Shown here in pieces: positions 61,243 to 64,000 of a DNA stretch of 64,000 nt; positions within the stretch are counted from its first letter, which is position 1; each line of letters starts with the position of its first letter. The notes under the pieces are model-generated. The model ran no database searches and was not told the origin of the DNA. It worked only from the letters and a program-made list of their open reading frames with translations. The translations under genes were made by a program, and so were the position numbers. This DNA is from Psychrobacter sp. PL19. GTDB taxonomy: Bacteria > Pseudomonadota > Gammaproteobacteria > Pseudomonadales > Moraxellaceae. The DNA lies in contig NZ_JAGING010000001.1 of the NCBI RefSeq assembly GCF_017875835.1, positions 2,418,001 to 2,482,000 of the forward strand. Reading direction: 5' to 3'.

Positions 61243-61371
61243 ATGGGCCTAAATCAGCGATTTCAGCAGCTTATAAATAGTGAAATCAACGAATCTCACT
61301 TAGGTATTGGCGTATTTACCCGGTCGTTAGGCAAACAAAATGGCCAGTTTGCTTTGAATTTATTTTATTAA
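61243..61371 (+). CDS. Possible small protein or gene remnant between dnaG and rpoD
   Basis: 42 codons: MGLNQRFQQLINSEINESHL, then GIGVFTRSLGKQNGQFALNL and FY. The sequence looks protein-like and the frame stays open upstream of the ATG. There is no clear ribosome site. It could be the tail of a lost gene. I cannot name it. Confidence 0.3.
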   Translation: MGLNQRFQQLINSEINESHLGIGVFTRSLGKQNGQFALNLFY

Positions 61372-61655
61372 TCGTAAAAACTGACCGTCGATATTAATTT
61401 TTTAAGCTCAACTTTTTGTTTATAATATGCTCGCTCTTTAAATTAAGGCCTGCTGACCCCATTATTTATGATTATGGCCAGCAATCAATAGCAGCTTATT
61501 GCTAAAATATTATAAAAGGTCGTCAGCGACATTGTGCTTGCTTACTAAGGTCTGTGTTAAACTGTGCCGCTATTATATTTACGGTCCTATTTCTGTTGTT
61601 TAACGACAGGTTGTTAAGTGAATTTTTAGCACTAAGTAAGGTTTGAGCAAGCATA

Positions 61656-61686
61656 TTGACATAACCGTACTGAACCTTATTATTAT
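61656..61686 (+). promoter_or_regulatory. Possible rpoD promoter
   Basis: TTGACA at 61656-61661 and TATTAT at 61681-61686, 19-base spacing, 225 bases before rpoD. A separate TATAAT at 61421-61426 lacks a -35. The rest of 61372-61910 shows only AT-rich sequence. Confidence 0.4.
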
Positions 61687-61910
61687 TATTTTAAATTTTT
61701 TAGGTTTGAACTTTTTAGGCTTTTAACTTTTAGCCATTTTTGAGTATTTTTATTGTATTTTTTTGAATTCTAATTCATATCAATTCATTTTTGTTGTTAT
61801 TGACTACGCCTACGCTTTTTTGTGATCAATCTTTTGATTAGATCAGCGCCCTGAACAAGCAGTAGCCCGTCATATCACGAAAATGTCCGACGCAAACAAA
61901 GTGAGTATTT

Positions 61911-63791
61911 ATGAACGATAAGTCAGTTTCTAAGTCCACATCTCAGCTGGCCACCTTGATCCAAATGGGTAAAGAGCAAGGATATTTGACCTATGCTGAG
62001 GTGAATGACCAACTCCCCGACTCCATTACCGAAAGCGATCAGATCGAAGATATTATCCAAATGCTAACGGATGTTGGTATTAAAATCTTTGAGTCTGCGC
62101 CTGATGCTGATGATATCTTGATGAATGACGATTCAAGTGATGACGAGTCAGCAGCTGACGAAGCAGCGGCAGTATTAGCTGCTGTTGAGACTGAGCCTGG
62201 TCGCACCACTGATCCTGTCCGTATGTATATGCGTGAGATGGGTACAGTGGACTTGCTGACCCGCGAAGGTGAGATTGCCATTGCTAAGCGTATCGAAGAA
62301 GGTATTCGTGACGTTCAGCATGCGATGTCTTATTGGCCAGGAACGGTACAGTATGTACTGGACGAATATCAGCGTGTATTAGATGGTGATAAGAAGCTCT
62401 CTGACGTTATCACTGGTTTTTTAGATCCTGAAACTGATGCTGAGACCGCCGCCGCAAAAGAAGAAAAAATCATGGTCATCAAGTCAAAAGCCAAAGCGAA
62501 AGCTGAACGCGAAGATGACGAAGATGGTGAAGACGGTGAAGCTACTGAAGATGATGACGCCGAAGAAGAAACCGGTGGTATTGATCCAGAAGAAGTGCGA
62601 GTACGTCTAGAAGAGATTGAAGGCCTATTCATTGCAGCCAAACAAGCCCTGCTAGATTTCGGTCGGGGTAGCGTACAAGCCAATGAGGCTTACGAACAGC
62701 TTGCCATGCGCTTCATGATGCTCAAGCTTAACAACCGCTTGTCAGATCAAGTAATGGCCATCATGCATGATGTGTATGATGATGTGCGTAAACAAGAGCG
62801 TCAAATCATGCGCTTGGTTATTCGCCGTGGCCGTATGCCGCGTGAAGAGTTCCGTAAGACTTTTCCAAGTAATGAGACCAACGTTGATTGGCTCACTGAA
62901 CGTCTAGCTGGTAAGCCGGCGTTTGCTGGGACCTTAGAAAAAGTCACCGATGATGTTATTCTTTTACAACGTGCCATCCGTGATTACGAGCACAAGCTCG
63001 ATATGACCATTCAAGAAATGAAAGATGTGGCACGCCGCATGGCAATCGGTGAAGCCAAGGCTCGCCGCGCCAAGAAAGAAATGGTTGAAGCGAACCTACG
63101 TCTGGTTATCTCTATTGCTAAGAAGTACACCAACCGTGGTTTACAGTTCTTAGATTTAATTCAAGAAGGTAACATTGGTCTGATGAAAGCGGTTGATAAA
63201 TTTGAATATCGTCGTGGTTATAAGTTCTCAACCTATGCCACTTGGTGGATTCGTCAGGCCATTACTCGCTCTATCGCTGACCAAGCGCGCACCATCCGTA
63301 TTCCAGTGCATATGATTGAGACGATTAACAAGATTAACCGTGTTTCTCGCCAGCTACTCCAAGAGATGGGACGCGAGCCAACGCCTGAGGAATTAGGCGA
63401 ACGCTTAGAGATGGACGAAGTTAAAGTCCGCAAAGTGCTCAAAATCGCTAAAGAGCCAATCTCTATGGAAACCCCTATCGGTGATGACGAAGATTCACAC
63501 CTAGGCGACTTCATTGAAGATCAGACCATCTCTAGCCCAGTCGATGATGCTACCTCAGCTGGCCTACGTGAAGCGACTCGTGATGTGCTTAGCAATCTAA
63601 CTGAACGTGAAGCACGTGTGCTAAAAATGCGTTTTGGTATCGATATGCCCACCGATCATACTTTGGAGGAAGTCGGTAAGCAGTTCGATGTGACTCGTGA
63701 GCGTATTCGTCAGATCGAAGCCAAAGCCTTACGTAAATTACGTCATCCATCACGCTCTGAGCATCTTCGCTCGTTCCTTGAAAATGACTAA
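61911..63791 (+). CDS. rpoD: RNA polymerase primary sigma factor RpoD
   Basis: 626 residues. Region 1.1 at the N-terminus, region 1.2 ([20 protein letters not shown]), then the non-conserved region with an acidic tract ([20 protein letters not shown]). Region 2 has [40 protein letters not shown] and [19 protein letters not shown]. Region 4 has [20 protein letters not shown]. The gene's final codons are amplified downstream in a 17-bp array, followed by two terminators. Confidence 0.98.
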   Translation: MNDKSVSKSTSQLATLIQMGKEQGYLTYAEVNDQLPDSITESDQIEDIIQMLTDVGIKIFESAPDADDILMNDDSSDDESAADEAAAVLAAVETEPGRTTDPVRMYMREMGTVDLLTREGEIAIAKRIEEGIRDVQHAMSYWPGTVQYVLDEYQRVLDGDKKLSDVITGFLDPETDAETAAAKEEKIMVIKSKAKAKAEREDDEDGEDGEATEDDDAEEETGGIDPEEVRVRLEEIEGLFIAAKQALLDFGRGSVQANEAYEQLAMRFMMLKLNNRLSDQVMAIMHDVYDDVRKQERQIMRLVIRRGRMPREEFRKTFPSNETNVDWLTERLAGKPAFAGTLEKVTDDVILLQRAIRDYEHKLDMTIQEMKDVARRMAIGEAKARRAKKEMVEANLRLVISIAKKYTNRGLQFLDLIQEGNIGLMKAVDKFEYRRGYKFSTYATWWIRQAITRSIADQARTIRIPVHMIETINKINRVSRQLLQEMGREPTPEELGERLEMDEVKVRKVLKIAKEPISMETPIGDDEDSHLGDFIEDQTISSPVDDATSAGLREATRDVLSNLTEREARVLKMRFGIDMPTDHTLEEVGKQFDVTRERIRQIEAKALRKLRHPSRSEHLRSFLEND

Positions 63792-63842
63792 TTTTTGAAA
63801 GTGATTGGTTTTTGAAAGTGATTGGTTTTTGAAAATGAGTGC
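63792..63842 (+). repeat. 17-bp tandem array after rpoD
   Basis: Three copies of TTTTTGAAAGTGATTGG (the last diverged), resembling the coding end of rpoD (CTTGAAAATGACTAA). Confidence 0.88.
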
Positions 63843-63856
63843 TTCTTTAAAGGCAC

Positions 63857-63887
63857 AAGCTAATCCCTTATAAAGGGTTTAGCTTTT
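63857..63887 (+). terminator. First terminator of rpoD
   Basis: AAGCTAA-N-CCCTT pairs with AAGGG-N-TTAGCTT, followed by TT. Confidence 0.75.
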
Positions 63888-63914
63888 AAGCATAGCACCA
63901 GATATAGACCTAAT

Positions 63915-63938
63915 AGCTGAGCGAGTCTCAGCTTTTTT
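63915..63938 (+). terminator. Second terminator of rpoD
   Basis: AGCTGAG, loop CGAGT, CTCAGCT, then six T. From 63939 to the window end nothing is seen. Confidence 0.85.
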
Positions 63939-64000
63939 GTGGCCTGTCGATAAGTGTGCTGAACAGCACCGCCAGGCTATACTGTTGAATAATAGCCATT

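Overview
The window looks like a chromosome segment of a Moraxellaceae gammaproteobacterium, most likely Psychrobacter. This is inferred from the moderately AT-rich DNA, the Moraxella/Acinetobacter-like protein sequences and the housekeeping set (mnmG, grxD, ispF, mnmA, purB, tolQRAB, pgeF, rluD, bamD, dnaG, rpoD). No 16S gene is present to confirm it. I saw no rRNA, tRNA, CRISPR array or prophage.

Layout. 0-8.4 kb: partial ampG, katG, a CysB-family regulator lying between two direct copies of a 138-bp repeat, a luciferase-like monooxygenase, a 47-residue membrane protein and an ornithine-cyclodeaminase-family gene. 8.4-15.0 kb: an accessory island bounded by 36-bp direct repeats. It holds an IS5-family element with a frameshifted transposase, an IS630-family remnant, a three-gene operon of exported proteins of unknown function and a small MITE whose ends match the IS5-family element. 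15-25.7 kb: core genes (AEC transporter, mnmG, grxD, ispF, mnmA, purB, an L16-hydroxylase-like cupin). 25.8-42.3 kb: purine catabolism (guaD, xdhC, xdhB, xdhA, an NCS2 permease, an AzgA-type permease), interrupted by gene debris and by a putA locus whose C-terminal domain is a separate gene. 43-47 kb: tolQRAB. 47-50.7 kb: a Tat-exported flavin amine oxidase with a monohaem and a trihaem cytochrome c. 50.8-54.4 kb: scraps of IS3 and pgeF, a flavodoxin-like gene and a YeeE/YedE transporter. 54.5-64 kb: pgeF, rluD, bamD, dnaG, rpoD.

How genes work together. Guanine deaminase makes xanthine, XdhAB oxidises it, XdhC serves cofactor insertion, and the two permeases bring in the bases. A TGACTA-N2-TAGTCA dyad upstream of the xanthine-type permease is also present in a decayed duplicate of that permease, so it may be an operator. 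PutA plus the separate C-terminal protein oxidise proline to glutamate. The amine oxidase and its cytochromes look like one periplasmic oxidation chain.

The most unusual signals are: (1) the exported three-gene operon on the island; (2) short tandem arrays built from the last codons and stop codon of at least five genes (CysB-like, purB, xdhC, the flavodoxin-like gene, rpoD); (3) the 138-bp palindromic repeat family, one truncated copy of which supplies a gene's stop codon; (4) an IS5-family element and matching MITE whose transposase takes its stop codon from flanking DNA; (5) the split PutA.
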